A DNA stretch of 64,000 bases from Flavivirga aquatica (GTDB taxonomy: Bacteria > Bacteroidota > Bacteroidia > Flavobacteriales > Flavobacteriaceae): assembly GCF_001747085.1 (NCBI RefSeq), contig NZ_MDJD01000049.1, positions 1-64,000 on the forward strand, in the 5' to 3' direction. The notes below the pieces were generated by a model that saw only the letters and a program-made list of their open reading frames with translations, was not told where the DNA came from and did no database searches. Positions 1-9,240 of this stretch are shown here, piece after piece. How positions within the stretch are numbered: position 1 is the first letter of the stretch; the number at the start of each line of letters is the position of its first letter. A program made the position numbers and the translations under genes.

Positions 1-1
1 A

Positions 2-136
2 TTAGAAACAGGTACACGTGCAAGAATGAAAATACTAAGAATTAACCCTAATAAAGACATCTCAATAGATATTATAGAACTGTTATTAAACAAAGCTCTA
101 AATTTATATAAAAGCGGAACAATAGTAATTAAATAA
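2..136 (+). CDS. 3' end of an unidentified protein (partial)
   Basis: An open frame enters from the left edge and ends at TAA 134-136, leaving 44 residues that begin LETGTRARMKILRINPN. The piece has mixed helix/strand composition with no signal, metal motif or membrane segment. It is too short for me to recognise a family, and I do not assign a function. The stop lies about 50 bp before the rnpA promoter element, so it is a separate transcription unit or an upstream member with a new internal promoter. Confidence 0.6.
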   Translation, partial: LETGTRARMKILRINPNKDISIDIIELLLNKALNLYKSGTIVIK

Positions 137-186
137 ATTAAATACACTATATGTTACTTTATAACAACGTGATTTTTTTATTTTAC

Positions 187-194
187 TACCTTTG
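187..194 (+). promoter_or_regulatory. Bacteroidota -7 promoter element for rnpA
   Basis: TACCTTTG matches the Bacteroidota -7 consensus TAnnTTTG. It overlaps a possible TTG start codon at 192, which makes that upstream start unlikely, because transcription should begin just after the element. No clear -33 TTG lies at the expected distance. Confidence 0.5.
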
Positions 195-212
195 GCTATT
201 AAAATAACTTTC

Positions 213-590
213 TTGAAATTCACGTTAAATAAAAAAGAAAAACTAAAAAGCAGAAAGCTTATAGATAAAATGTTTTCAGAAGGACAATCTGTTTCTGCAT
301 TTCCTCTACGGCTAGTATTCTTGCAAACAACTTTTAATAATGGTGTTACAACAAAAACAGGTGTTTCTGTAAGTAAACGAAATTTTAAAACAGCCGTAGA
401 TAGGAATCGAATAAAGCGCTTATTAAGAGAAAGTTTTAGATTAAATAAATCTAAGTATCTTAACAACATGGCAACACCTTATGCATTTATGATTTTGTAC
501 ATTGGCAAAGACAAACCAACATTAACGCAAGTTGAAACAAGAATGAAACTATTATTTGAAAAATTTTCAAACAAGATTTCAAAAACATAA
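213..590 (+). CDS. rnpA: Ribonuclease P protein component
   Basis: RnpA is the basic protein subunit of RNase P, which removes the 5' leader of tRNA precursors together with the catalytic RNA. The frame reads LKFTLNKKEKLKSRKLIDKM, then a basic core ending in the family signature around SVSKRNFKTAVDRNRIKRLLRE. I chose TTG 213 because the other candidate, TTG 192, lies inside the -7 element, and family members begin with a short Lys-rich stretch like this one. The resulting length of about 125 residues is normal. The protease gene follows 14 bp downstream, so the two are probably cotranscribed, an order I associate with Flavobacteriaceae. No rpmH precedes it here. Confidence 0.93.
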   Translation: MKFTLNKKEKLKSRKLIDKMFSEGQSVSAFPLRLVFLQTTFNNGVTTKTGVSVSKRNFKTAVDRNRIKRLLRESFRLNKSKYLNNMATPYAFMILYIGKDKPTLTQVETRMKLLFEKFSNKISKT

Positions 591-604
591 AATCCCTTTT
601 TTTA

Positions 605-2239
605 ATGAAAAATTTACTAAAGAAAAGAATCATAATCCCTGTATTAGCATTCGCTATGTTTTTTTCGGGAACTGCTTTTAAAAACGATTTTTTTGAAATA
701 GCAAAACAAATAGAAATTTTCACCACACTGTTTAAAGAACTCAACATGAATTATGTTGATGAAACTAACCCAGGTGATTTAATGGATACTGCCATAAAAA
801 GCATGTTAAACGATCTAGATCCTTATACACGCTTTATGAATGAGCAGGACGTAGAGGCAGCTAGAATAAATAATACTGGTGATTATACGGGTATTGGTGC
901 TAAAGTAAAAACCTTAAAAAATAAATTAGTAATCATAGAACCTTACAAAGGTTACCCTGCAGATATAGCTGGTTTAAAAGCTGGTGATGAAATTATAAAA
1001 GTTGGAAATACTTTAATTGAAAATTATAAAGAAAATGCTGGCGAATTACTAAAAGGTGCACCTAACTCATCTATAGAAGTCATCTATAAACGTCAAAAGA
1101 AAACACAAACAACTTCAATAAAAAGGGCTGAGGTAGAAATAAAAGCTGTACCTCATTTTTCAATGGTTAATGATAAAACGGGATATATTGTTTTAAGAAA
1201 ATTTAATCGTAAAGCATCTGCAGAAACTAATTATGCTTTGCGCGATTTAAAAGCGCAAGGAGCAAATCGTATTATCTTAGATTTAAGAGGAAATCCTGGA
1301 GGTTTACTTAATGAAGCTATTAATATAGTTAACCTTTTTGTTCCTAAAGGACAATTAGTAGTTACTACAAAATCTAAAGTAAAAAAATATAACAAAACAT
1401 ATTACACTAAAAATGACCCTATAGATACAGAGATCCCTCTTGTTATTTTAATTGATGGTGGTAGCGCTTCTGCAAGTGAAATTGTATCAGGTTCATTACA
1501 AGATTTAGACCGTGCCGTAATTGTTGGTTCTAGAAGTTATGGGAAAGGTTTAGTACAGCGCCCAAAGCTACTTACTTACGGTACTCAAGTTAAAATTACA
1601 ATATCTAGATATTATACTCCTTCGGGAAGATGTATTCAAGCTTTAGATTACTGGAATAGAAATGAAAAAGGCGAAGCTGTTCGTGTAAAACAAGAAGATT
1701 ATAATGCGTTTAAAACCAAAAATGGTAGAAAAGTATTTGATGGAGGAGGTGTAGTTCCTGATGAAGTTTTTGAAGCTTCAAAAAACTCAGCTATTACAAA
1801 CGCTATAGTTAATAGCGATTTAATTTTTAATTATGCTACGGATTATTACTATAGTCATAGTATTGATAATGTTAACAACTTAAAACTAACAGATAAAGAT
1901 TTTTCAAATTTTAAAGCCTATTTAAAAACAAATAAATTTTCTTTTGAAACGAATACAGAAAAAGCGCTTTACAAAGCTTATGAAGTTTCTGAAAAAGAAG
2001 ATTTAGATGATAACATAGAAAAAGACTTTAATGCGTTAATAACACGTTTAAATCAATCTAAAGCAACGGTTATTGATGAAAACAAAGCTTACCTATTAGA
2101 ATTACTAACTGAAGATATTGTAAAAAGATATGCTTATAGAGAAGGCTTATATGACTACTATAAAATTCATGATTCTAAAATAAAAAAAGCTACAGAAATT
2201 CTTAGCAATTCATCTAAATACAGTGAGTATTTGAGATGA
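605..2239 (+). CDS. S41 family C-terminal processing peptidase
   Basis: This is a periplasmic Ser/Lys protease of the CtpA/Prc type that degrades or trims proteins after binding their C-termini through a PDZ domain. An N-terminal hydrophobic signal or anchor (residues 7-25) is followed by the linker motif LDPYTRFM near 71-78, a PDZ domain (about 95-180) and the protease domain. The catalytic Ser is S289 in GGSASASEI and the general base is K314 in YGKGLVQ; their spacing of 25 matches characterised CtpA/Prc. The substrate-binding GNPGG loop is at 229-233. A long helical C-terminal extension (about 400-544) follows. It lies directly behind rnpA. The substrate cannot be told from sequence. Confidence 0.93.
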   Translation: MKNLLKKRIIIPVLAFAMFFSGTAFKNDFFEIAKQIEIFTTLFKELNMNYVDETNPGDLMDTAIKSMLNDLDPYTRFMNEQDVEAARINNTGDYTGIGAKVKTLKNKLVIIEPYKGYPADIAGLKAGDEIIKVGNTLIENYKENAGELLKGAPNSSIEVIYKRQKKTQTTSIKRAEVEIKAVPHFSMVNDKTGYIVLRKFNRKASAETNYALRDLKAQGANRIILDLRGNPGGLLNEAINIVNLFVPKGQLVVTTKSKVKKYNKTYYTKNDPIDTEIPLVILIDGGSASASEIVSGSLQDLDRAVIVGSRSYGKGLVQRPKLLTYGTQVKITISRYYTPSGRCIQALDYWNRNEKGEAVRVKQEDYNAFKTKNGRKVFDGGGVVPDEVFEASKNSAITNAIVNSDLIFNYATDYYYSHSIDNVNNLKLTDKDFSNFKAYLKTNKFSFETNTEKALYKAYEVSEKEDLDDNIEKDFNALITRLNQSKATVIDENKAYLLELLTEDIVKRYAYREGLYDYYKIHDSKIKKATEILSNSSKYSEYLR

Positions 2240-2249
2240 TTTTTTTTAA

Positions 2250-2298
2250 TTACTTGATTATCAAAAATTAAAAAATAGTATATTTATAATCAAGTAAT
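2250..2298. terminator. 13-bp inverted repeat, possible terminator
   Basis: ATTACTTGATTAT (2250-2262) is perfectly complementary to 2286-2298, with a 23-nt AT-rich loop, and CTTTTTATC follows. It ends 15 bp before the OmpA-like start codon, so it could act as a weak terminator after the protease gene or as a leader structure. Confidence 0.4.
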
Positions 2299-2313
2299 CT
2301 TTTTATCTCATCA

Positions 2314-3165
2314 ATGAATAAACTATTTGTGTTAATATTAATAGTATTAAACAGTGTCTTTGTTTTTTCTCAAAAAGAATTAACACACGAAGTTTATTTT
2401 GAAACGGATAAATATGATGTACCTTTTACAGAAGAAAACAGATTACTCTTGTTTATTTCTACTTTAGAAGATATTGAGATTGAATCGATTTCTATCTTTG
2501 GGTTTTGTGATGATATTGGTGCAGATACATATAACTTAAAACTATCTCAACAACGTGCAAATGCTATAAAATCTATTTTCTCTAATAATGAAATTAGTGA
2601 AGATCTAATAACCAACGTTGATGGAAAAGGTGAAATATTAGTAAAAGTTGTTGAAGAAAAAAATCTTATAAAAATTAGAGGCTTAAATAGAAAAGCTGAA
2701 ATTATTGTTAAGAAAAAAACACCTCCTAAAAAAGTTGAACCTATTGTAAAAAAGGTTGAAAATAAAAATGCTACCGATAAAATAAAAGGAGATATTAAAG
2801 TAGGTGATAAAGTCATTTTTAAAAATATTTTATTTAAAACAGGATACAGGACAGTGACACCTAATTCTAAAAAAATATTAGAATCTATAACAAAAGCACT
2901 CCTAGAAAGAAAAGACCTTTATTTTACCATTCAAGGACACGTATGTTGCACACAAAACTCAAGGGATGCGGTAGATAAAAAAACAAAAAAACGCAACCTT
3001 TCTGAGGTTAGAGCAAAATATGTTTATGATTATTTTGCTAAAAAAGGCATCAGTAGAAAACGAATGCGCCACGTAGGTATGCGCCGAAAATTTCCTTTAG
3101 GTGGTGAACCTAAGTACGACAGACGTGTAGAAATTCTAATAACCCACATTAGCAATGCGAATTAA
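2314..3165 (+). CDS. OmpA-family protein with two OmpA-like domains
   Basis: This is a secreted or periplasmic protein with a signal peptide (residues 1-19, ending VFVFSQ) and two peptidoglycan-binding OmpA_C-like domains rather than one. The first (about 21-133) has the pattern FGFCDDIGADTYNLKLSQQRA. The second (about 162-280) has GHVCCTQNSRDA followed by LSEVRAKYVYDYF and RRVEILI. A Lys-rich linker (130-155) joins them. There is no beta-barrel domain, so the protein is probably a periplasmic cell-wall tether. The downstream leucine-rich-repeat gene overlaps its last 11 bp, which suggests translational coupling. The exact biological role is unknown. Confidence 0.85.
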   Translation: MNKLFVLILIVLNSVFVFSQKELTHEVYFETDKYDVPFTEENRLLLFISTLEDIEIESISIFGFCDDIGADTYNLKLSQQRANAIKSIFSNNEISEDLITNVDGKGEILVKVVEEKNLIKIRGLNRKAEIIVKKKTPPKKVEPIVKKVENKNATDKIKGDIKVGDKVIFKNILFKTGYRTVTPNSKKILESITKALLERKDLYFTIQGHVCCTQNSRDAVDKKTKKRNLSEVRAKYVYDYFAKKGISRKRMRHVGMRRKFPLGGEPKYDRRVEILITHISNAN

Positions 3166-4564
3166 ATGGGGTTATAAAACTTGTTTTTTCTTAGTTTGTT
3201 TAAATTTTAATTGTTTTGGTCAAACCTTTGTTCCTGATGATAATTTTGAACAAGCCTTAATCGATTTAGGTTACGATTCTGGTCCTTTAGATGATTTTGT
3301 TCCTACCCTCAATATTAATAGCATTACAAATTTAGATATTCCATCAAAAAACATATCAGATCTTACTGGTATTGAAGATTTTTTAGCTCTAGAAAAATTT
3401 GATCTATCAAATAATAATATTACTGTTTTAGATATCTCTAAAAATATAAATTTAAATATCTTATGGTGTCATTATAACCAACTTACTAGCTTAGATGTTA
3501 GCAATAATACGCGTTTAATTTCACTAAGATGTGAAAATAATTTGATTGTAAATTTAGATGTTTCAAAAAACACAAACCTAAATGTTCTTACTTGCGAAAA
3601 TAACCAAATAACAACACTCAATATTTCCGATAATTCAACCTTAGATAGATTACAATGTGGTAATAATGCACTATCTAATTTAGATCTTAGTAAAAATACA
3701 GATTTACTATATCTATCTTGTGAACAAAATCAAATAGAAAGCTTAAACCTTAATAATAATACCCATTTAAGAGTATTATTCTGTTTTGAAAACCTATTAA
3801 CAGATTTAAATCTATCCAATAACAGATCTTTAGAGGTCTTAAATTGTAAATTTAATGAGTTAAATACTTTAGACCTTTCTGTAAATTCAAATTTAACAAA
3901 TTTAGACTGTAGTGATAATCAATTATGTCGTTTAAATATTAAAAACGGAAATAATAACAGCATGGTTATTATGAATTTTGAATTTAACCCAGATTTAAAC
4001 TGCGTAGTCGTTGATAACATAAATGATAATCATTCTAGTTGGGAACCTTTTTCTTTTTCTAATTATGTGAATACGCCCAATGACTGTAGCAATTTTGTTT
4101 TAATCGATTCATTAAACAATTTTATAGGCACAAGCTATACATTACCAGCTCTTACCAACGGAAATTACTTTACGCAATCTAATGGCCATGGTATAGCTTT
4201 AAATGCAGGAGATATTATTACAAATACACAAACAATTTACATCTATAAAGAAACTATTTGTAATACTAGTAACGAGACCAGTTTTAATATATTTATAACA
4301 AATCAAGACTATTATATTCCAAAATATTTTACACCTAATAATGATGGTTATCATGATTCATGGCAAGTCTTTGATAAAAATGGTAGTATTAATAATATTA
4401 GTATTTATAGTCGTTATGGAAAGCTTTTAAAATATTTAAGATCTGATTCTCCTGGGTGGGATGGTACTTTTAATGGTAGACTTTTAAAAAGTGATGATTA
4501 TTGGTATATCATTGTTTTTAATACAGGAGAAGCTTTAAAAGGTCACTTTACTTTAAAACGATAA
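3155..4564 (+). CDS. Leucine-rich-repeat protein exported by T9SS (type B sorting domain)
   Basis: A signal peptide (about 1-22, ending CFGQ) leads into about nine leucine-rich repeats of roughly 21 residues (about 60-275) with the pattern LxxLxCxxNxLxxLDxSxNxx. A C-terminal domain follows (about 385-469; PKYFTPNNDGYHDSW and YGKLLKYL) that matches the gliding-motility-associated CHU_C/type B sorting signal. I infer transport to the surface or medium by the type IX secretion system and a binding role for the repeats. The start overlaps the OmpA-like gene by 11 bp. The ligand is unknown; no enzymatic domain is seen. Confidence 0.85.
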   Translation: MRIKWGYKTCFFLVCLNFNCFGQTFVPDDNFEQALIDLGYDSGPLDDFVPTLNINSITNLDIPSKNISDLTGIEDFLALEKFDLSNNNITVLDISKNINLNILWCHYNQLTSLDVSNNTRLISLRCENNLIVNLDVSKNTNLNVLTCENNQITTLNISDNSTLDRLQCGNNALSNLDLSKNTDLLYLSCEQNQIESLNLNNNTHLRVLFCFENLLTDLNLSNNRSLEVLNCKFNELNTLDLSVNSNLTNLDCSDNQLCRLNIKNGNNNSMVIMNFEFNPDLNCVVVDNINDNHSSWEPFSFSNYVNTPNDCSNFVLIDSLNNFIGTSYTLPALTNGNYFTQSNGHGIALNAGDIITNTQTIYIYKETICNTSNETSFNIFITNQDYYIPKYFTPNNDGYHDSWQVFDKNGSINNISIYSRYGKLLKYLRSDSPGWDGTFNGRLLKSDDYWYIIVFNTGEALKGHFTLKR

Positions 4565-4664
4565 ATTTTTACAAAATTTAATACTCACAGCCTTTATATA
4601 AAGTAAGTATCTGCTCTATTTTCAATGTCTTTTATTTCTAGAATTACTATTTCCATTTTATCAA

Positions 4665-5132
4665 CTATTGTTTTAATTGAGCATAAAGTAACCCTATTTG
4701 CCCCAAATGGTATATATCATGCTGAATAATTCCTTCTATTAAATATTCAAAATTATAAGTTCTACCAGATACCATATTCTTGAGTAATTTATCGTTGTTT
4801 TGAGTTTTAAGGGTTTTAATTAATTTATTTTGAGTTGAAGTGAGTTTATTAAGTAATTCATCCCATTCCTTTTTATTTTGTATTGTTATTTTAGTCCAGT
4901 CATTTTTAGAGTTCATTTCTATATCAAAGAATTGATTTCCTTCAAGTTTTTCCAAAACAAAAATTCTCCAATTAATTATGTGTTGGACAATAATTGCTAT
5001 AGAATTATTAGAATTAACCAATGTTTCGTTAACCAGCTTATAATCCAACATATTTAATTTTATCATTAAAGCATCACCAAACCAAGGCGTTCCTTCAAAA
5101 GATTCAATTAACTTATCTATTAGTTTATTCAT
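4665..5132 (-). CDS. DinB-family protein
   Basis: This 155-residue four-helix-bundle protein of the DinB superfamily has candidate metal ligands at H47 in the IVQHIINWR stretch and in the C-terminal QHDIYHLGQIGLL motif. That His triad is the family hallmark. Members include thiol-dependent transferases and many uncharacterised stress-related proteins, so the reaction is unknown. The gene stands alone; the hairpin at 5239-5293 separates it from the next minus-strand gene. Confidence 0.8.
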   Translation of the reverse strand: MNKLIDKLIESFEGTPWFGDALMIKLNMLDYKLVNETLVNSNNSIAIIVQHIINWRIFVLEKLEGNQFFDIEMNSKNDWTKITIQNKKEWDELLNKLTSTQNKLIKTLKTQNNDKLLKNMVSGRTYNFEYLIEGIIQHDIYHLGQIGLLYAQLKQ

Positions 5133-5238
5133 TTCTTAATTATTTAATTTTATTTGTTCAAGATTATTTATACATATTCTTGTTATTAATCTTATCGTCT
5201 ATTATATAAAATAAGATAGAATTAAATAATATAAATAC

Positions 5239-5293
5239 AATCACAGAATTTTAACTATATAATAAGAATATTGATAGTTAAAATTCTGTGATT
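5239..5293. terminator. Perfect 20-bp inverted repeat between two minus-strand genes
   Basis: Arms 5239-5258 and 5274-5293 are perfectly complementary (AATCACAGAATTTTAACTAT and its reverse complement) around a 15-nt loop. It sits just after the stop of the frameshifted outer-membrane gene read on the minus strand, so a terminator is likely. The T-tracts beside it are weak. Confidence 0.6.
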
Positions 5294-5325
5294 CAAAATC
5301 ATTTTCACAATATTATCAGGTGTTT

Positions 5326-6527
5326 TCAAAATAATGAATATCCAAAAATTACTGATAAGGTACTATAATTAGAATTCCATGATAAATAATCACTTAAAAC
5401 CTCTCTGTTTATCTGAGATCTCAATTCTATGCTATACCTATCATTATATTTATAACCTAAACCAAATGCTAAATTATTTCTTCTTTTAATTTTTAAATCT
5501 TGCCCTGGATCATATTCTAGGGTTGAATTAGAACTAAAATCAAAAATAAATGAGCCATTAATAAATATTTTAGAATTCTCACTTAAAAAAAAGTAATGTC
5601 TTACTCCAAATGGTAATTCAATTGACTTATAATCTACTTTAACATGTGTTGTTGCTAATTCTTTTTCAGATTTAAAGTATTGATATGTTGGTTCTATTAA
5701 AATAGCCCATTTGTTTTTATTAAAAGGCATAATAAACTCTGTTTCCACTCCAAAACGAAAACTTAATTCATTACCAAAATCTGTACTTCTTGAATTTGTA
5801 TACTTATTTTCTATTGAAAGAGAAGAGCTATTAAAACCTGGTCGAATATTTAAATTAAATAAATCTCTTTTTTGTTTTTCTTCAAAATTTTTAAATTCTT
5901 GATTATTACATTCATTATATTTTATAAAAAAACGGATTAGATCATTTTTTTTATAATCAATACTTTCAACTTTACTTATTTTGAAATCTGGACATTTCAA
6001 ATCACTCCATAACTGTTGCCTATACCTATTGTTTTTCTTTATTTTATATTCTTGACTTTTATATTCTTGACTTTTATATTCTTTAAAAATTAATTGAGTT
6101 ATTATAGCGTTTTCTTTCTTATAAAAATACCTTTTTAGATTTCCATCTTTGTATGAATATAAATTAGCTTTACCCTCTATTAAAACTTTTAAAAAAAGTA
6201 ATTCTTCTTTTAATATTGGATTTTTTTTATAGCTTAAATCATCTATACTATTACTGACCTATCTATGTTTACCTTACTTCTTATATATTTTGAAACATGA
6301 TAAACACCAAACTCTTTAACGAATTTAATATTAGTCATTTTTATTTTACTGCTTTCCAACTCTTTATATTCAAAACTCGTTGGGTTATTATCCCAATCAA
6401 TGTTTTTGATTAAACAATCTATTTTTTGACCAGCATTATTAATATAGTAACCTTTTTCAAAGCTAATTTGTGAATAGCAATTTATACTCAAAATTGAGAT
6501 AAAAAGAAGTAATAATTTTTTTTTCAT
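5326..6527 (-). pseudogene. Outer-membrane beta-barrel protein gene broken by one frameshift
   Basis: One ancestral gene of about 400 codons is seen in two frames. The first 94 codons (from 6527) give a signal peptide ending NCYSQ and ISFEKGYYINNAGQ, and run to NIDRS before hitting a stop at 6243-6245. The other frame continues without interruption from about 6257 (VSNSIDDLSYKKNPILKEE) through LKCPDFKISKVESIDYKKND to a barrel of amphipathic strands that ends in Phe at 5329. Loss of a single A near 6253-6255 would explain the break. The layout matches a Flavobacteriaceae family that I recall being mis-annotated as tRNA modification GTPase. A genuine mutation, a sequencing error or phase variation are all possible. 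Confidence 0.75.
6044..6083. repeat. 15-bp tandem repeat, about 2.6 copies
   Basis: TTATATTCTTGACTT is repeated head-to-tail. Read on the minus strand inside the broken outer-membrane gene it encodes repeated KSQEY units. The unit is a multiple of three, so copy-number change would not shift the frame. Confidence 0.8.
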
Positions 6528-6849
6528 TTTTATTGTTAATTATTGGTGTAGATTTAGGAAGTAAAGAGCATAACTACTTCACATATAATATGTAGTGCGT
6601 TAAATTATATTATTTTTTAGCTAATTATTTTACCCCACATATTCCATTTTGTTTTCTTCTTAACTTTAGATAAATAATTTTCTATTTTGTGAATTTTCCT
6701 TTAATCAAGAATGCAGCAAATTAAAGGAATTTCTAAATTATTTTAATTATAAATATTAACTATATTAAAATAATTTATATATATAATTAACAATCAATGA
6801 ATAACTTAAATTATAAAAAAGGAAGTTTTAATTAATTTTAACTAGTATT
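6528..6849. other. Intergenic region with one hairpin
   Basis: No gene is seen in these 322 bp. A 10-bp inverted repeat (TTCCTTTAAT 6697-6706 with 6720-6729, 13-nt loop) lies downstream of the minus-strand GNAT/CDF/rpiB operon and may end it, but there is no strong T-run. Confidence 0.45.
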
Positions 6850-7260
6850 TTAAAAACACTTTTCCATTATTACAAAGTCAATACCTCCTTTAGTGTAAGT
6901 TTTTGAGGTTTTTAGCATTCCAAATCTTTCATAAAAAAACGTTTTATCTGCTCTGGCATTACACCATAATTTATTAAGTTTTTTATCTAGAACAAAAGCT
7001 ATTAAATGCTCTAATAAAAGTGTTCCATAACCTTGCCCTTGTTCGGAAACTTTAGTTGCAAGTTTTCTAAATTGAACGCTATCATTCTTTATAAATAAAG
7101 ATACAACAGAAATAATATTAGAATCTTTCCAGAGTCCAAAATGTATACCTTGGCTATCTTCTTTTAATTGAATGTAACTTTGTGGTTTATTAGGCCACAT
7201 AACTTGATGTCTTAGGTTATACGTTTCTTGGACTGATATTTCTGTTATTTTAAGGCTCAT
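6850..7260 (-). CDS. GNAT family N-acetyltransferase
   Basis: This 136-residue single-domain GNAT has the acetyl-CoA pyrophosphate-binding loop at EQGQGYGTLLL (about 72-82) after the strand FRKLATKV. The C-terminal part, FFYERFGM, is the usual beta-bulge/helix region. The substrate is unknown. It is the last gene of a tightly packed minus-strand operon with a second GNAT (5 bp gap), a CDF exporter and rpiB. Confidence 0.85.
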   Translation of the reverse strand: MSLKITEISVQETYNLRHQVMWPNKPQSYIQLKEDSQGIHFGLWKDSNIISVVSLFIKNDSVQFRKLATKVSEQGQGYGTLLLEHLIAFVLDKKLNKLWCNARADKTFFYERFGMLKTSKTYTKGGIDFVIMEKCF

Positions 7261-7265
7261 TTTAG

Positions 7266-7712
7266 CTACGTATTATTCACCATTGTAATATGTGGTATGC
7301 CATCTTCAAGATATTCTTCTCCTATGGCTTTAAATGCTAAATTATTATAAAACTTTATTAAATATTTTTGTGCAGATATTTTAATAATAGATTCTCCAAA
7401 ATGTGCTTTTACCGCTTCTATAGAAGCTTTCATAATATCGTATCCATACTTAAATTGGCGTTCTTGAGCTTGTACTACAACTCTACCAATACTAGCTTCT
7501 TTAAAATAATCTCCAGATTTAAATACACGTGTATAAGCTACTAGTTTTTCAGATTTAAAACCTAAAACATGCAATGCTTTTTGATCTTTTCCATCAATAT
7601 CTTGATAAACACAATCTTGTTCAACTACAAAAACTTGGCTTCGTAATTGTAACAAGTTGTATAATTCTTGAGTTGTTAGCTCTTTAAAAGTTTTTACTTG
7701 TATTTGTAACAT
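7266..7712 (-). CDS. ElaA-like GNAT family N-acetyltransferase
   Basis: The 148-residue protein matches the ElaA branch of GNATs: LYNLLQLRSQVFVVEQDCVYQDIDG at the N-terminus, then ASIGRVVV and the CoA-binding region around RQFKYGYDIM. The C-terminus ends with the FYNNLAFKAIGEEYLEDGIPH stretch typical of ElaA. Its physiological substrate is not known. It lies between the other GNAT (5 bp) and the CDF exporter (26 bp) in one operon. Confidence 0.87.
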   Translation of the reverse strand: MLQIQVKTFKELTTQELYNLLQLRSQVFVVEQDCVYQDIDGKDQKALHVLGFKSEKLVAYTRVFKSGDYFKEASIGRVVVQAQERQFKYGYDIMKASIEAVKAHFGESIIKISAQKYLIKFYNNLAFKAIGEEYLEDGIPHITMVNNT

Positions 7713-7738
7713 GTTTGATATGTAAATAAAAAACGTTC

Positions 7739-8656
7739 TTAATCTTGAACAATCACATCTTTAGCATCTTTTTTTCCAAATTCTGGTTGAATGTTTACAT
7801 GATTGATATCGTATTTATTCAAAACTAAATCTTCGATGTCTCTTAAAATAGTTTCAAATTGAGATAAGGTAATATCTTTATTAAAATCTATATGGGCTTC
7901 TAAATGAATTTCTTCTTCATTTAATTGCCATACATGAACATGGTGTACATTTTTAATACCATCGAAAGCATTAATCTCTGTAACTATTTGTTTTAAAGGA
8001 ATATCATCGGGTGTAAATAACATCAATACTTTTGTTGAATCTTTTAACAGATCAAACCCCATAACTATCAAATATAATGCTATAACAAATGTTAATACAC
8101 TATCTACCCAATATAACTGATAATATTTCATTAACAAACCACCTATTAAAACAGCTACACTAGCCATCATATCTGTTAATAAATGTAAATAAGCACTTTT
8201 CATATTCATATTAACTTCAGCATCTTTTTTTAATAAAAGAACACTAAACCCATTTCCAAAAATAGCTACTAAAGACAACCAAATTACTAAGTTTGATTCT
8301 ATTTCCTGTGGATTCTGAAAACGTTTTATAGCTTCAATAATTAATAAAACTGCAACTATTATTAAAGTTGAAGCATTAATAAAAGCAGCTAAAATTTCGG
8401 CACGTTTATAACCAAATGTTTTTTGTAATGAGGCTTTTTTTTTCGATAATTTATTAGCTATATAACTAACTATAAGAGAAACAACATCACTAAAATTATG
8501 CAAAGCATCGCTTAATAGTGATAAGCTACCAGACAGTAAACCACCAACAACTTGTGCTGCTGTAATTAATATATTTAATAAAATAGATATAAAAAGGTTA
8601 CGACCTTTTAAATCGTCATGAGTATGAGAATGGCTATGAGAATGCTTATGCCCCAT
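7739..8656 (-). CDS. Cation diffusion facilitator (zinc/divalent metal exporter)
   Basis: This is an inner-membrane proton-coupled exporter of Zn2+ or similar divalent ions, of the CzcD/ZitB type. A His-rich N-terminus (HKHSHSHSHTHDD) precedes six membrane helices. The metal site appears as DALHNFSDV in helix 2 and HLLTDMMASV in helix 5. A cytoplasmic domain (about 205-300) contains HHVHVWQLNEEEIHLEAHI. The length of 305 fits the family. Its stop codon directly abuts the upstream rpiB start/stop region: the two genes have no gap, so they are cotranscribed. Confidence 0.92.
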   Translation of the reverse strand: MGHKHSHSHSHTHDDLKGRNLFISILLNILITAAQVVGGLLSGSLSLLSDALHNFSDVVSLIVSYIANKLSKKKASLQKTFGYKRAEILAAFINASTLIIVAVLLIIEAIKRFQNPQEIESNLVIWLSLVAIFGNGFSVLLLKKDAEVNMNMKSAYLHLLTDMMASVAVLIGGLLMKYYQLYWVDSVLTFVIALYLIVMGFDLLKDSTKVLMLFTPDDIPLKQIVTEINAFDGIKNVHHVHVWQLNEEEIHLEAHIDFNKDITLSQFETILRDIEDLVLNKYDINHVNIQPEFGKKDAKDVIVQD

Positions 8657-9091
8657 TTAGCAAGATAACGGAATTTTATCTATTCTATCTTGATGTCTAC
8701 CTCCTTCAAATTCTGTATTTAAAAAGGTTTCTACCATTTGCAATGCCTGAGGTATAGCTGTAAAACGTGCTGGTATACATAAAATATTAGCATTATTATG
8801 TTGCCTTATAAGGGTTACTATTTCTTTAGTCCAACATAAACCCGCACGTATGCTTTGGTATTTATTAGCAGTCATAGCAACACCATTAGCGCTACCACAT
8901 ATTAAAATACCAAAATTCACCTTTTTGTTTTCAACATCTTGAGCCACTGGATGTACAAAATCTGGATAATCTACACTATTATTCACATCTGTTCCATAAT
9001 TATTTACTGTATATCCCTTTTCTTCTAAAAGTGTTTTAATAGCAAATTTATAATCTGTTCCTGCGTGGTCGTTTCCTATTGAAATAGTCAT
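8657..9091 (-). CDS. rpiB: Ribose-5-phosphate isomerase B
   Basis: RpiB interconverts ribose 5-phosphate and ribulose 5-phosphate in the pentose phosphate pathway. The 144-residue protein shows the family features: GNDHAGTDYK at the N-terminus, CGSANGVAMTANK for the phosphate/anion loop with a Cys in the active-site region, and HNNANILCIPAR. It is the first gene of the minus-strand operon that continues with the CDF exporter and two GNATs. Its 5' side faces the long AT-rich gap. Confidence 0.94.
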   Translation of the reverse strand: MTISIGNDHAGTDYKFAIKTLLEEKGYTVNNYGTDVNNSVDYPDFVHPVAQDVENKKVNFGILICGSANGVAMTANKYQSIRAGLCWTKEIVTLIRQHNNANILCIPARFTAIPQALQMVETFLNTEFEGGRHQDRIDKIPLSC

Positions 9092-9209
9092 TTTAATTGG
9101 TATATTATTTTGGGTATAAAGTTATGAAATTTATACCTTAAATTATCCTTTTATTTAAAAAGCAAAAAACCCACCTTTTCAGATAGCTTATATTAAAAAA
9201 TAATAAATG

Positions 9210-9238
9210 AGGTTTATATGTATTTGTAGACCTTTTTT
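9210..9238 (+). terminator. Terminator-like hairpin with no plus-strand gene in front
   Basis: AGGTTTA (9210-9216) pairs with TAGACCT (9227-9233) around the loop TATGTATTTG, followed by a T-run. It closely resembles the terminator at 10785-10815, including compensatory arm changes. The only gene nearby, rpiB, reads away from it, so it is either a relic of a duplicated gene end or the end of an unrecognised transcript. Confidence 0.55.
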
Positions 9239-9240
9239 AT

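Noticed and set aside
104-469. Minus-strand 121-codon frame opposite rnpA
   Set aside because: It is the antisense of a well-supported rnpA gene; hydrophobic, low-complexity translation and no family resemblance.
6044-6083. Possible CRISPR repeats
   Set aside because: The 15-bp units are directly adjacent with no spacers and only 2.6 copies; this is a small tandem repeat inside a coding region.
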